The notes under the pieces: generated by a model
What the model was told of the DNA's origin: nothing
Databases searched by the model: none
What the model saw: the letters and a program-made list of their open reading frames with translations, nothing else
From: Chamaecrista fasciculata
Taxonomy: Eukaryota; Streptophyta; Magnoliopsida; Fabales; Fabaceae
Assembly (NCBI GenBank): GCA_003254925.1
Contig: QANZ01048874.1
Span: forward strand, 65,054 to 129,053
Direction of reading: 5' to 3'
Length of the DNA stretch: 64,000 bases
Made by a program: the position numbers and the translations under genes
Part shown: piece by piece, positions 32,992-46,524 of the stretch
Numbering within the stretch: the first letter of the stretch is position 1
How the letters are laid out: every line of letters begins with the position of its first letter

Positions 32992-35900
32992 ATGGGCAAA
33001 GGCGTCGTCTCAGATGAAGAAGGTGAGCCCTAGAATTTTCCCAGTTTCTCTTTGTATTTCGTTATGGTAGCTTTAAACTTCTTTCGATATTCTGACATTT
33101 GTGTTCTTTGCTCTTCGGCGTGTGCAGACGAGGTCGAACTCGAAGAGGACGAGCGGGAGCCTGCTGATGGAGAAGGATTAGATATGGACGACGATGACGA
33201 GGACGAAGATGAAGAAGGTATGAACTGGGTCAATTGTTCATAACCCCGCACAATATGTTACTTTTATTATTATTATTTTTTTAACTTGTGTTTCTTACTG
33301 CAAATCCGTGGGGGGTTCTATAGGTTTCTTAAGTGCGAGGGTTTCTGCCCTAATTCCGATGTTGCCTTGTTCTCAGAGACCTTAGATACTAATAGGTCTT
33401 ATTTGTTTGGTTTTTGAGATGAATTTGGAAACGGTTGCAATTTTGCTTTTTGTTAATCTTTAAATAAGAACTGGGAAAGGCAAAAGCATAAAAAAAAATG
33501 CCTCTATTTGATTGTTGGACGCTGAGATTTGTCAGTTACTAACGGAGCTTGATACAAAAAATAGGAATTTGAAAGCTCTTCTTTCTGGTTACAATGCCAA
33601 AATCTCAAGTCGGCCTACTCATCTTCATCTTGATTGTTGCTGGCCTTCTTGAATATTCTATTTACTTAACTTTTTTCCCCTTGTTTTTATTTTATTTCTT
33701 CTTTGGGTACTGTATAATGCTGCTCTACTGCTGTCTTCTGCATCATTGATAAGGTTTCTCTTGTTCAGACCCCTTGAATGGAATTTTTTTAGAAAAATCC
33801 TCAAACTCGTATTGAAACCAGGATGATTCCATAAACCTTCAAAGTTCTCTAAATTTTTATCTAAATATGTAAAGTTCAGTGGCAGGTGCTTTATTTTTTG
33901 TTATTCTATAATTGTTCGAAGATTGAGAAAGAGCAAGAAAATCTCTTAGAGCTAAGGTAGACGATTGTGTGGTGGTTTCCTCTGATGAAGAGTAGCATTT
34001 CTTTTCAATTTTTTTTTTTTAAAATGATGTGCACTGTTGGGAACTGAAGATGCGCTGTAGTTTTATGCTTGTGTTGGTGTTTTTGGATTTTGCCTTTTTT
34101 TTCCTAATGTTTTTGTTTCATTTTTTATTTTGCTTTTGCTCTATGAATATGATATTTCAGATCATTTTAATGTCTTTGGTTGATATATACTTCAAACATT
34201 TCTTTTTAGGCTTTATCTGATGGCATGTTTTGTTAATTGTAACTGCTATTATTTTTTCACATCCAGAAGGTCAGGATGAGTATGAGAAGGATGGTTTCAT
34301 AGTGGATGACATAGAGGAAGAAGAGGAGCAAGATGAAGAAGAGAGGGCAGAAAGTGACGAGGAGCGGCAGAAGAAGAAAAAAAGGAAGAAAAAGTAACAT
34401 TTGTATAAAGTCTCCCTCCTTGCTTGGGGTTGAAGCTAACGTCTTTTTTCTTAAATTAATGGATTTATTCTTATCGTTTCAGGGAGGATTATGTTCTTGA
34501 TGATGACGATTATGTGCTCCTGGAGGACAATAATATCAATATTCATCGTCGGAAGGTTGTTGATTGTGGATGTTTTCTATATTAATTCTTGTTATTCTAT
34601 TGACCTTGGTTGCAGTTGATACAGTTCTATGTTAGGTGTATAATTTTTAATTGTATTGACACGAATAATTTAACAGGAGAGCAAAAAGTTTAAGCGGCTG
34701 AAAAAAGGTCAGAGGGATACTGAGGAGGAGCCCTCTGGTTTTTCTGATGAGGAGGAGTTTGTAGGAAGTGGTAAAGGTGGCCGAACTGCTGAGGAGAAGC
34801 TTAAACACAGTTTATTTGGTGATGACGAAGGTATGCCTAAATGCACTGGTTTAAAATATTGGTTTCTTAGTGACTTACTTCTGTATGTCATGAACTACAG
34901 GAGCTCCACTTGAAGATATTGCTGAAGAGGAGGAGCAAGGAGAAGAAGAGGAGGATGCAGACATTGGCGAAGAAGATGAAATGGCAGACTTCATTGTGGA
35001 TGAGGAAGAAGTTGATGAGCATGGAGCTCCTATGAGGTATTTTAAATGTTTGTTTTACTTATTAGTATTGTTGTTACAGTTTTCATTACCAAGGAATTCA
35101 TATTGTAGTGTTTAGGAACCCTTAGGGCACAAAAGAAACACAAAAACATAGGTTTCTTGGACTGGGCAGCAAGAACACAAAAACAGAGAATATAGAGAAG
35201 AGAGACGAGAGAGCAAGAAGAGAGAAGAGAAAAAGAGGGGAATAATTCGGACACTTTTATTCCACCTTTAAACTGAATGATACAATCTGTGAATGCCTAG
35301 AGTGCATAATGCAAGGTATTTATAACTCATACCTTTGCAACAACTTCAACTAACTAACTAATTGAAAAATTACATAAGCTATATTAAACAGAAAATGTAG
35401 AAACAAAACAGAAATAACCACCTAACAGAATAACAATAAAACTGAAACTCTAACAGAATTGGTACCAAATTATAACACATAATGATCCGTTATTGCATCT
35501 CTTTGTAGACGAAGGAAGCTGAAGAGAAAAAAAGCTAGGCAGGCACCAGGAGTCTCGTCCTCTGCATTGCAAGAAGCTCAAGAATTATTTGGTGATGTTG
35601 ATGAGTTGCTGCAGTCTCGCAAACAAAGTCTAGAATCACGGGAATATAGAGAGACTAGACTTGAAGATGAATTTGAGCCAATTGTTCTTTCAGAGAAGTA
35701 CATGACAGAGAAGGATGACCAGATTAGAGAGATTGACATTCCAGAGAGAATGCAGGTCTTCTGAGATGTCTATAAAAATATACTGATTTTGTTTTACTGG
35801 ATACTTTGGCATGTTTACTTAATGTCTCGTATGATCTCTTTATACTAATTTTCCTGTAGGTTTCAGAGGAGAGTACTGGCCCGCCTCCAATAGATGAAAG

Positions 35901-38900
35901 TAGTATACAAGAGGAGAGTACTTGGATATTCGATCAACTTAGAAAGGGAATGGTTCCTTGGATTCACAAGAAAGATGCCGGCAATGTGCCAATTGATCCC
36001 CTTGATATCATCAGATTTTTGGAACTGCATCATGTGCAGAAGTTAGATGTTAGTAATTTCTTACCCATTCCCTTTTTGGAGGTTCTTTCTTCGTTTTTCC
36101 TAATCTGGAGTCTTTATCCTCGTCTAGATTCCTTTTATTGCTATGTATCGGAAGGAGGAGTGCTCAAGCCTATTGAAAAGTCAGCAACCTGAAGTTGATG
36201 GGAATTTGGATAAGCATGAAAAGACACCAACTTTAAAGTGGCATAAGGTATATGTACTTGCATTCCGGTATTTATGACCATCTATTTTTTTGTCATTGAT
36301 GACAAATTTAAATCTCTGCAAATTGTTTCTTCTGCGTGATTAGGTACTTTGGGCAATTCAGGACTTGGACCGTAAATGGTTGCTTCTTCAAAAACGTAAA
36401 AGTGCCCTCCAAGCATACTATAATAAACGGTTTGAGGAAGAGTCTCGCCGTGTTTATGATGAAACAAGACTTGAGTTGAACCAGCAATTGTTTGAATCAG
36501 TTATGAGATCATTGAAGGCTGCAGAAACAGAGAGAGAGGTTGATGATGTTGACTCCAAATTCAACTTGCATTTTCCTCCAGGTGAAGTTGGTGTTGATGA
36601 AGGACAATACAAGAGACCTAAGAGAAAATCAGCATATAGTTCTTTTAGTAAGGCTGGGCTTTGGGAGGTTGCAAGCAAGTTTGGTCGTAGTCCTGAGCGA
36701 CTTGGACTGATTTTATCTCTAGAAGTAATGGTAAGGATGCCTAGATTTGAATTTCTTTGTTTTTTTTTGTTATTTTAACCTCAAACTAAATGTTTTCTAT
36801 GCCTTCTGTTTGTAGAGTAATGAATTAGAGGATCCGAAGGAAACACCAGAGGAGATGGCTTCAAACTTCACTTGTGCTATGTGTGATACACCTCAAGAAG
36901 TACTTAAATGTGCTAGGCACATGGTATGCATCCATAACTTGGTTCATAAGTATTTGAAAATTAGCCTTTGATACTATGCTTATTTTGTTTCAGGCGGCTG
37001 TTGAGATAAGTTGTGAGCCCAGCATTAGGAAACATGTTCGTACCAATTTTATCGATCATGCAGTGGTGTCAACTTGTCCCACTGCAGATGGTAATGTAAC
37101 TATAGATTCTTTCCATCAGTTTGCTGGCATAAAGTGGTTGCGGGAGAAGCCATTGTCTAAATTTGAGGATGCACAATGGCTCCTTGTACAGAAGGCTGAA
37201 GAGGAGAAACTCCTTCAAGTTACTATTAAGCTGCCTGAAGAGTATCTTAACAAGTTGACAAGTGAATTCAATGATTATTACATTAGTGACAGTGTTAGTA
37301 GATCTGCTCAACTGTGGAATGAACAAAGGAAGTTGATACTGCATGATGCAATTTTTCGCTTTCTTCTACCATCAATGGAGAAAGAGGCAAGAGCATACTT
37401 ATCAAGCAAAGCAAAGAATTGGTTGCTTATGGAGTATGGGAAGGCCTTGTGGAATAAGGTTTCTATGGGACCTTATCAACGGAAGGATAATGATCTTAGC
37501 TCTGATGATGAAGCTGCCCCTAGAGTTATGGCTTGTTGTTGGGGTCCTGGAAAGCCTCAAACAACCTTTGTAATGCTAGATTCATCTGGAGAAGTGATAG
37601 ATGTGCTTTATACTGGATCCCTTACTTTACGGTCTCAGAATGTTAATGATCAGCAAAGGAAAAAAAATGATCAGGAACGTGTGTTGAAGTTCATGACTGA
37701 CCACCAACCACATGTTGTTGTTCTTGGAGCTGTGAACTTGTCTTGTACTCGTTTGAAGGATGATATATATGAGGTTAGAATCCTGGTCTCTCTTTATTTC
37801 CTGATTATAAAATTTGGCATTTGTGGCCTCAATTAGCAGATTTAGTTAATCTTTTTATGCTTTATCTAGCTAAAATGTATTATTGTATTGTATTGAAGCT
37901 TTATCTAGCTAAAATGTATTATTGTATTGTATTGAAGCTTTATCTAGTTAAGGTGCTCTGGGAATATTTATTTTGTGCAGTTCGTCTTTACAGATGGTGT
38001 GTCTTTGTTTTGATTCCCTGGAAAATAAGTTATATTAATTACCCTTAAAGTAGTTTGTAATTACACAATTTTCTGAAGTCGTTTAAGTTGTTGGTCTTTT
38101 AACATTGATCAAGCTGCATCAAAGTTCAGGATGGTAATTTTCTTTTTCTTTTTAGATGCCACATAGCTTGCTTATAAGTTAGCTCAGTCTTTTTTCTGGG
38201 TTCTGAGGAGCACTGCACTTAAATTTATTAAGACTTCTCACTTCCTTACCATTTGAATCCAATTAAATGGACTTCCCCCCCTCCCCAGGTTTAACAGGCC
38301 TGAGTGAGTTGCTTTCTGCCTGAGATATTTAATAGTTCCTACTTACTATGGAGCAACAAGTCTCCCGTGTCATGTGTCAGTGTCACTATTTCATTCATTT
38401 CTAGGCATTACCTATATCTTGTTATTTTTCTCTACTTTTCTCAGATCATTTTTAAAATGGTGGAGGAAAACCCTAGAGATGTTGGGCATGAGATGGATGG
38501 CCTCAGCATTGTGTATGGGGATGAATCTCTCCCCCATCTGTATGAAAATTCTAGAATTTCCTCTGAACAGCTTCCTTCCCAGCAAGGTAAATATGTTCTA
38601 GATATGCCCTTTTTTTCTTTTACCAAAAAAATCGGGGGCATTAAGTAGCTAATCTTTTCCCCCCTCTTCTCACTATGACAGGTATAGTGAAGCGGGCAGT
38701 AGCACTTGGCAGGTATCTGCAGAATCCCTTGGCAATGGTTGCAACGTTGTGTGGACCTAGAAAGGAAATTTTATCATGGAAACTGAGCTCCTTGGAGAGC
38801 TTTCTCAATCCTGATGAGAAATTTGGGATGATAGAGCAGATTATGGTAGATGTGACCAATCAGGTGGGCCTAGACATCAATTTAGCAACAAGTCACGAGT

Positions 38901-41900
38901 GGCTATTTGCTCCATTACAATTTGTTTCTGGGCTTGGTCCAAGAAAGGCTGCATCCTTGCAGAGGTCCCTAGTAAGAGTTGGGTCAATTCTTTCTCGGAA
39001 GGACTTTGTGACAGTACATGGACTGGGTAAAAAGGTTTTTGTCAATGCAGTAGGTTTCTTGCGTGTTCGGCGGAGTGGGTTGGCCACCAGTAGCAGCCAA
39101 TATGTTGATTTGCTGGATGACACCAGAATTCATCCAGAATCATATGTTCTTGCGCAAGAGTTGGCTAAAGATGTTTATGATGCAGATGGCTCAGGTGATG
39201 CAAATGAAGAAGAAGATGCACTGGAGTTGGCCATAGAGCATGTTAGGGATAGGCCTAGTTATTTGAAAAACCTTGATGTTGAGGAATATGCAGGGCAGAA
39301 AAAGAAAAAGAACAAAATAGAAACTTTCTATGACATTAAAAGGGAGTTGATTCAGGGATTTCAGGATTGGCGTAAACAATATGAAGAACCAAATCAGGAT
39401 GAGGAGTTTTATATGATTTCAGGTGAAACAGAGGAGACCCTTGCTGAGGGGAAAATTGTCCAAGCTACAATCCGCAGAGTGCAAGCCCAAAAGGCAATAT
39501 GCGCACTTGAATCTGGATTAACTGGAATCCTCATGAAAGAAGACTACACCGATGACTGGAGGGATTTAGTTGACTTATCGGATAGGCTGCAAGAAGGTGA
39601 AATTCTCACCTGCAAAATCAAATCAATTCAGAAGAATAGATATCAAGTATTCCTTGTTTTTAGGGCGAGTGAAATGAGAAGTAATCGCTTAGAAAATAAC
39701 CGTACTCTAGACCCCTATTACCATGAAGACCGGAGCTCTCTACAGAGTGAACAAGACAAAGCTCGCAAAGAAAAAGAGCTTGCAAAGAAGCATTTCAAGC
39801 CGAGGATGATAGTTCACCCGCGATTCCAGAACATTACTGCAGATGAGGCAATGGAGGTTTGTTGCCAATTAGCTTTAACTGTAATTACCATGTATTTTTA
39901 TTAACTTCCATTGGTCATGGGCTTTATCTTGAATAATAAGATCTGCTACTTTTTGGATAATCTATGGATGCATATATGTAGCAATAGTAAAACTCTGTGC
40001 CTGGTAGGAAGAAATTCATTACATACTGAATTGAGTGAGTGAAGCATGGAGAAAGCCTAAAATCATCGTACCATGTGTTGAAATCTAATTTAATTAGGAG
40101 ATTGGTGGAGGCAAGGATCAAATTTTTGGCCACTTTATTTTCAGCCCCAAAGTTTAAGCTGTTTAAGCTGTTAAATGGAGGCTCAAAGATAGTTTTATTG
40201 TTGATCCAAGTCCAACATTGTACATAGATGTTACCAGGACTGCTTAATTTCCTTTGCCCATATTTCATTTGTTGGCCATATCTTCAACTGGAGGCTTATT
40301 AGGAATAACCGTTTCTGCTATCTTGTTTAGCTGCTAATTCTTTTTCAATAATAAGTTTGTTTAGTTACGTAGATTAATTTTTCTTCTTTACATTTAAGTA
40401 TCATATTCTGAATCAGTTTCTAGTTGTTTAAAAATGGTATGAGCTCTTAATTGCTTGACTTTCTTGGATCTGAGCTATGAAGCACCATCTTCCAAGAAAT
40501 TAATCATTAAATAATGATTAATATGACTGTTGCTTTTCTAAGATTTATAGATGATCATTTAACACTTTAGATGTGTAACCTTTACATCTTTCTTTATGCA
40601 GTTCTTGTCTGACAAAGATTTTGGTGAGAGCATTATCCGGCCGAGTTCACGGGGACCTTCATTCCTTACTTTAACCCTCAAAATTTATGATGGAGTTTAT
40701 GCCCATAAGGATATAATTGAAGGTGGAAAGGAACATAAGGACATCACTAGCTTACTTCGAATCGGGAAGACACTAAAAATTGGAGAGGACACTTTTGAGG
40801 ATTTAGATGAGGTTAGTCAACACCACCCATGAAATATACTGATTGCGTTCCTTTCCAAGGGTGCTTATTTTGCAGTCAATTTTATTAATTCATTGTTGCT
40901 TAGGTAATGGACCGATATGTTGATCCCTTGGTGACTCACCTAAAGGCAATGCTAAATTATCGCAAGTTCAGGAAGGGTTCAAAAACTGAAGTTGATGAAC
41001 TTTTGAGGGTGGAGAAAGCAGAGTATCCAATGCGGATAGTCTATAGCTTTGGCATCTCTCATGAACATCCTGGCACATTCATATTAACTTACATAAGGAG
41101 TACAAATCCTCACCATGAGTACATTGGGCTTTATCCAAAAGGATTCAAGTTCCGGAAAAGGATGTTTGAGGACATTGACCGGCTTGTGGCATATTTTCAA
41201 AGGCATATTGATGACCCGCAGCATGATTTAGCACCATCCATTAGATCTGTTGCTGCTATGGTGCCAATGAGAAGCCCTGCTACTGGTGGCTCATCGGCGG
41301 CATCGGTTGGCAGTGGCTGGGGGGGTTCTAGCAGTGAGGGTGGCTGGAGAAGTCACTCTGGTGATAGGGATCGATCTTCTACACCAGGTTCCAGGACAGG
41401 TATATAATGCATACACTTCAAATTTGGAATTTTGCTTTGTTTTTTCAAGTCATTTAAAGAGTTCCTGCAGGAATTAGCTTGATGCCAAACTTGTTAGGTT
41501 TTATGTGTGGTTCCTGATTTTGTGAACTTTTCTGCAACTTGTGCAGTGCTGGCTGAAATGAAATTTTATATTAGCCTGTAATTTTTACATTTTTTAAAAA
41601 TTATCCAACTGCTCGGATATTTATTACATTCATCTAAAAACTTGTTCATACTGCACTCAAGAGATCTGTATCTGTCCAAGTTGTGGGTGACTTGTTCCCC
41701 TTTCGCTACTATTTTAGGAGTACCTCATTTTCCCCCTTGTCTCTTTTTAGCTTGTATTTTGCTACTACATTTATGTGAGTGGTGCTTAGTAACTTTGTTT
41801 CATTTAGATGCACATATTTTTTTCTATCTCAGTAGCACTTAACCTGCTTCTTCTTCAGGGCGAACTGATTACAGAAACAGTGGGAATCGAGATGACCACC

Positions 41901-42319
41901 CTAGTGGGCTTCCTCGCCCATACGGTGGTGGACGTGGACGAGGTCGAGGCTCATATCACAGTCGAGGAAACAGCTCTAATAATGAAAGGCAGGATTCTGG
42001 TTATAGTGGATCTAGATGGAGTTCAGCTGCAAAGGATGGAGATGATAGTTTGAGCAATTTTCCAGGAGCTAAGGTTCAAAATTCCCCAGGAAGGGAAGCA
42101 TTTCCAGGTGGTTGGGGATCCGGCGGAAGTGGTGGAAGCAGTTGGGGTGGTGGTGGTGGTGGAGGGAGTGCCAATGACAATGCTGGCTGGGGACAAGGAG
42201 CCGCCGGTGCAGGTGATGCTGAGCGTGGAAGCTCGAGTGGCTGGGGAAGTGGTCCCAAGAAATCTGACAATGGATGGTCTGGGAATGCTGGTGGTGGCTC
42301 TGGTTGGGGAGTCCAGTGA
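32992..42319 (+). CDS. SPT6L: SPT6-like transcription elongation factor with GW/WG tail
   Basis: Seventeen exons join in frame: 32992-33022, 33128-33217, 34267-34393, 34483-34555, 34677-34830, 34901-35036, 35509-35755, 35860-36048, 36128-36247, 36344-36730, 36816-36923, 36994-37773, 38445-38586, 38682-39856, 40602-40811, 40904-41399 and 41859-42319. The product is 1641 aa, close to Arabidopsis SPT6L. In order: acidic N-terminus (1-200, DEDEDEE runs); helix-turn-helix/Tex-like region (about 300-550); YqgF-like fold (about 730-870, VMACCWGPGKPQTTFV); helix-hairpin-helix (about 940, SGLGPRKAASLQ); S1 RNA-binding domain (about 1115-1190); tandem SH2 (about 1240-1440, IIRPSSRGPSFLTLTL). A Gly/Ser/Arg tail carries about nine GW/WG pairs. 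SPT6 is a histone chaperone travelling with RNA polymerase II; the tSH2 binds the phosphorylated polymerase linker. The plant-type GW/WG tail is an Argonaute-binding hook. Confidence 0.95.
35099..35482 (-). mobile_element. Solo LTR-like insertion in an SPT6L intron
   Basis: The body (35104-35477, 374 bp) read on the minus strand begins TGTTATAATTTGG and ends CCTAAACACTACA. It contains a TATA-like GTTATAAATACC and a downstream AATAAAAG, the usual order in an LTR. Flanks CATAT and CATAA match at four of five bases, an aged 5-bp duplication. It lies wholly in intron 6 and does not touch either splice site. No internal retroelement sequence remains. Confidence 0.65.
37859..37950. repeat. 39-bp tandem duplication in an SPT6L intron
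   Basis: Two exact 39-bp units (37859-37897 and 37898-37936), each starting GCTTTATCTAGCTAAAATG, are followed by a partial third. They lie in intron 12. Confidence 0.9.
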
Positions 42320-43863
42320 ACGCAATACTGTTTCCCAGTAAAACTTCTTCGGTACCTACTTTTTCTTGACGTCTTAGTTAGTAAAGCCATCAGTGCTCTG
42401 AAACCTCGAATAGATGTACCTCAACTCAACACCACTTAACATGTTTGCTGAAATTAATGATAGACGAGTAGTTTTGTGGTTTTTTTTCTCCCTCAATGAT
42501 GGAATGGATTTTATTACTGTAAATATTGGACTGTGTATTTGATTTCTGTAGAGCGCAAGATCTGTTCATATCTACTGAATTTAAGGCAAGTTACTGGGAG
42601 GTATTGAACTTTAAACGATCACTTACAAAAATTTTCTTTCTTTTTGTTATTCACTTATTAAGATATATGAGAGAAAAGTAATTCATCAAGGTTATAAATA
42701 ATGACAATCACATTTTGAGGATCAAAATGAAATAAATGTTAAAATTTTGAAGATCAAGTTGAATAAAAAAATGGTTTAGGATCAAAATGAAACATCCCAT
42801 AGTTTGAGGAACAAAAAAAGGTTTTAACCGTAAAAGAAATTAGTGGAATAATATTTTTGTTTATTCATTTAAATATAGAAATGAACGAAAAGTCAGAATC
42901 TGAAACATCCAAAAGCGAAAACTTGCTTGTGTTTTTGGCTTGCCGCAATGCTTTCACTATAACGAAATGAGTAGCAAACGACGTCGCTTCCGAGCTCATA
43001 TATGTACATTCCTAAATTAATAAAAATAATATCAACCAAGAATTAATAAGTAATTTAATATTATTTAAATAAAAGTTTGTGAATATAATTATTTCTATTA
43101 AGAGATTCTCACATTATAATTAGACACATGATGCAATCGAATCAAAATTAATTCGAATATTAGGTGTACAACAAACAAAAAATAAAAATTATATTACTCC
43201 TACTTTGGAAGTCATTTTTTGAAAAATAAAAATAATAAATATATCATACACCTTGATGATGCTTTTTTTTTTTTTTATGCAAACCTTGATGATGCTGGAA
43301 TGGCTGAAGTTAAGATGGATTAATGAAAGCTATAAAATTATAATTAAGCATAACAAAATTAGAATTTCGTAATATTTATCTTCATAAGCCGATATAGTAT
43401 CGACTTTTGAGAACTTAAATGTATCTGAAAATATGTTTTTATTGAAAACTTTGATTATGATTGTTTGAAAATTGAGTTTAAGTTGGGAGGTTGGCAGGTT
43501 TCTTGACATGGCCACCTCCGTACCTGAAATCTGAATCCCAAATATAGGTAAAATAACTAACCGATAGAATTAAGGGGAAAAGATTGAGACAAACGATAAT
43601 GGTCTTGAATTGAATCCTTCGTAGTTCGTACAAATGAATCGTTTTTACAGAGAAGTCCAAATTTATACATCTTCAGATTCTTCTTCACAGTTCACACATC
43701 TAATACACGGATCTTCACACCTTCAAAACAACAGAACCAAGACTGGTTGACCAAGGTCTCATCATTTTCACCCCAGGCATTCAGCATCACTTTAAGACTT
43801 TATATTTGAATTTCAATGATAACGAGGAAGAGAAATCAAAACACATTCCATGGAAACTAAAAC
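42320..43863. other. Convergent intergenic region between SPT6L and the RING gene
   Basis: It holds the 3' UTR of SPT6L (to roughly 42600), AT-rich spacer with TTTTGAGGATCAAAATGAAA-type phrases (42690-42820, worn inverted-repeat element wording), and the 3' UTR of the RING gene from about 43640. No coding sequence is seen. Confidence 0.45.
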
Positions 43864-44793
43864 TTACTCAAATGGCCATCCAGAATACTCCGAGTGGTGG
43901 CCATTATCGGGGATATGCTGTGTTGGCGAGCTACTTCCCCCTGCTCCGTTGTTACCCGAATTCGATGAGCGGAAAGGCCAAAAATAAGAGAATGGATTCC
44001 GCCTTCCCTGGTTTTCCCTACCATTGACCCTTCCATTGGCATTACTACCAGAACTGGTTCTACTTCGACCGTTAGAACCACTGCTACTACTCAGTCCTTG
44101 TGACGGCAACTCCTGGCGGCAAACAGGGCAGGAATTATGCTGTACCAACCATGGAACAATACAATCCGAGTGATATATATGGTTACATGGCATTTGCCTA
44201 GCTTCTGAACCCAGCTCAAATTTGTCTTGGCACACAGGACAATGTGAGTCTGAACGAAGAAGTCTATGTGTGATCTTAATAGTAGGCATTGCGTCTATTG
44301 AGGACCTGGAAGCTGGCGGAGGACCTCGCCGATCATTAGCTGAAAGCTGTTCAAACAGTTCTTCCAGTCCAGGACCAACAAAATAATCACCTGTATTTCC
44401 TTGCACTAGACCAATTCCAGGAGTCCCATTAAAAAGAGCTTCAAAGCCACCATGTCCAGACAATCTGAAAGGAATCTGGCCCCCAAAGAGCAGCAATGGA
44501 GCATACCCTGGACTACGTTCAGGAACTGGATCTGATCCGACGATTATATCATGTCTATGGCTCCTATCTACTGGTCGATGCCTCATAAAGGCTGAGAAGG
44601 CTTCCATAAGTCTGAACCTTCGATCACGTTCTTCACTGTTGTCCAGTCCAAAGAAGTCTAGTGGATTGATGACCATGTCATTAAGTTCTTGGATAAATCC
44701 CTCATTACAGTTGGGGCAAACCACATTTCGCCCCTGCAGCTGGACTGGTCTCCTACAGCTATAACACCAATGGGTGTTTCTGCTATTTGACAT
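43864..44793 (-). CDS. RING-H2 E3 ubiquitin ligase, RHC1A/RING1-like
   Basis: The intronless 309-aa CDS begins with a zinc ribbon (C10, C13, C26, C29 in HWCYSCRRPVQLQGRNVVC) that marks the RHC1A/RZF group. A C-terminal RING-H2 finger follows with all eight ligands: C185, C188, C203, H205, H208, C211, C222 and C225. The tail is Ser/Gly/Asn-rich and disordered. Such proteins transfer ubiquitin from an E2 directly to substrates; the substrate is not evident. The leader is split: a donor (CCCAAG/GTAGCT, intron starting at 45896) and an acceptor (TTTGCAG, at 44894) define a 1-kb 5' UTR intron, a common way plant ubiquitin-pathway genes gain expression. The untranslated first exon lies around 45897-45960. 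Confidence 0.9.
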   Translation of the reverse strand: MSNSRNTHWCYSCRRPVQLQGRNVVCPNCNEGFIQELNDMVINPLDFFGLDNSEERDRRFRLMEAFSAFMRHRPVDRSHRHDIIVGSDPVPERSPGYAPLLLFGGQIPFRLSGHGGFEALFNGTPGIGLVQGNTGDYFVGPGLEELFEQLSANDRRGPPPASRSSIDAMPTIKITHRLLRSDSHCPVCQDKFELGSEARQMPCNHIYHSDCIVPWLVQHNSCPVCRQELPSQGLSSSSGSNGRSRTSSGSNANGRVNGRENQGRRNPFSYFWPFRSSNSGNNGAGGSSSPTQHIPDNGHHSEYSGWPFE

Positions 44794-45960
44794 CTTGCTT
44801 ACTCCCCTTGGTTAGTCTTCAAAAACTAATTCCAAGGCTCCTTCCCAGCACCCTGTATTCTGTGATAGTTATTCAAGCATGGTGACAGACATACTGCAAA
44901 TGGACAACTTAAGGGTATAAAGAAATATCAAAAGGGGAAATATCCTCAGAGGAAGATGCTTTTCTTCTCTAAATATTCCACAGGACTTGTAATTGGTCAC
45001 AAGTCAGAACTGAAAATAAATCGCCATAAATCAAAATAAACACTCTATATATATATTTTTTTCCCTGATAGGCTATGATAATTGAGGGGACTGGGTAAAA
45101 ATACAAGTCATTTTTGTTCAATGCCCATTAACATGCAGGTGTTTGAAAGATTAAGAATTTTTTGTTAGAAAAGGGATCAGAGTACCAGAAAAAGAAAGGG
45201 AAGAAGAGACTCTATCCATTTCGAAAAACTTTTGATGAATTGATGTGCGGAGTGTCTTTTAATGACCTCAGCAGGAAGGAAACTAACCTTCAAATTCCCA
45301 CCAAGCATAAATACGTTCATTCTAAGAAGTTTCCACAACCCATCCTGGTAAATCAAAGTCGTACAGAGCATACAAAAGTGAAAGTTAGTATCGCTACGTT
45401 TCATTTATAATCTAGACTATGATACCAAGCTCAACTGTAGTAAATATTTGAGCTTAGCTCGGCACATGCAATGATAATAACAAAAGGAAAGCAGGTAGCA
45501 GCATTCTAGATTCTCGTCAGATTAGAACTCGAACCCGACAAAAATTTTCCAATAGACAGAAACAGTGACACATTTTTTTTTTCACCAATCAGTCATGAAC
45601 AGTTACCAAGACAACCAACCTAGTTCAGCAATTATACCCCAAAAACAAAAATCAGCGAAAAATTGAAATAAGAGAAACCAGACGACATCTCAGTTTGATC
45701 ATTAAATCAACCACAGAGAATGGTTAACTTCAAAAATTCAACACTAAGGGCTTTACACACAAATTCTCAAAAAAGAATCAGAGAAGAGCAAAAACGACAC
45801 GTCTGAATCAAAAAACAATATCGATTTGAATGTTAAATTGAGTATAGCTTGGAAATGGAAATGAGTGAAGAGAATAGAGTGAGACTGAGAAGCTACCTTG
45901 GGGAGATCAGAACGACCAGTAAGGCCTAAGCGAGGAGGAAGAGTGGAACTCGGGAAACCC

Positions 45961-46524
45961 TATTGACAAATTTCGGATTTACATTTATGTAATCTATTTT
46001 CAACTATTTTGGATTTGGGTTCCTCAATAAAAACACACGTGGATATTCTTCATCATCTTTCATGCGAGATTTACGGAATTTACTTTTTTTTTCTTGGATA
46101 AAATCGGAATTTGCTGAATTCTTAAAATTATCAATTGTGTCCTAAATTCGTAACCTTCATTGAACAAAATGAATAAGAAATTCGTACCCCAACAAAAATG
46201 AATAAGAAAATTCTATTTTATGACAGATAACGAAATTATTTTTCTCCTACCATCTACAAATTGAGAAGCCTTATATAACAATTTTCTTTTCAAAATTATG
46301 TTTGTAAGAATTGAAAAGAAATTAGGAATAAATCTAATAGTCAATTGATTAATATATTAAATATTTTTATTGCATGTAAAAATTAAAATTAAAAAAAAAA
46401 TAGAGAAGAGAGCTTGGATCCCTTCAGTGAGAAGAGTTATGAAACTAAGAACTTGTCAGTAATTGCACCTTCCTTTTTTTAAAAAAATCTTAACTATGAA
46501 TACTGAAAGAAATGAGACCAGACT
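45961..46524. other. Promoter of the RING gene and spacer
   Basis: AT-rich DNA upstream of the RING gene leader, running to the end of the PQBP1-like copy. Nothing further is recognised. Confidence 0.4.

Noticed and set aside
42050-42390. Overlapping ORFs (Gly-rich, Pro-rich) at the end of SPT6L
   Set aside because: They are alternate frames of the GW-rich exon 17, which is in frame with the rest of SPT6L.
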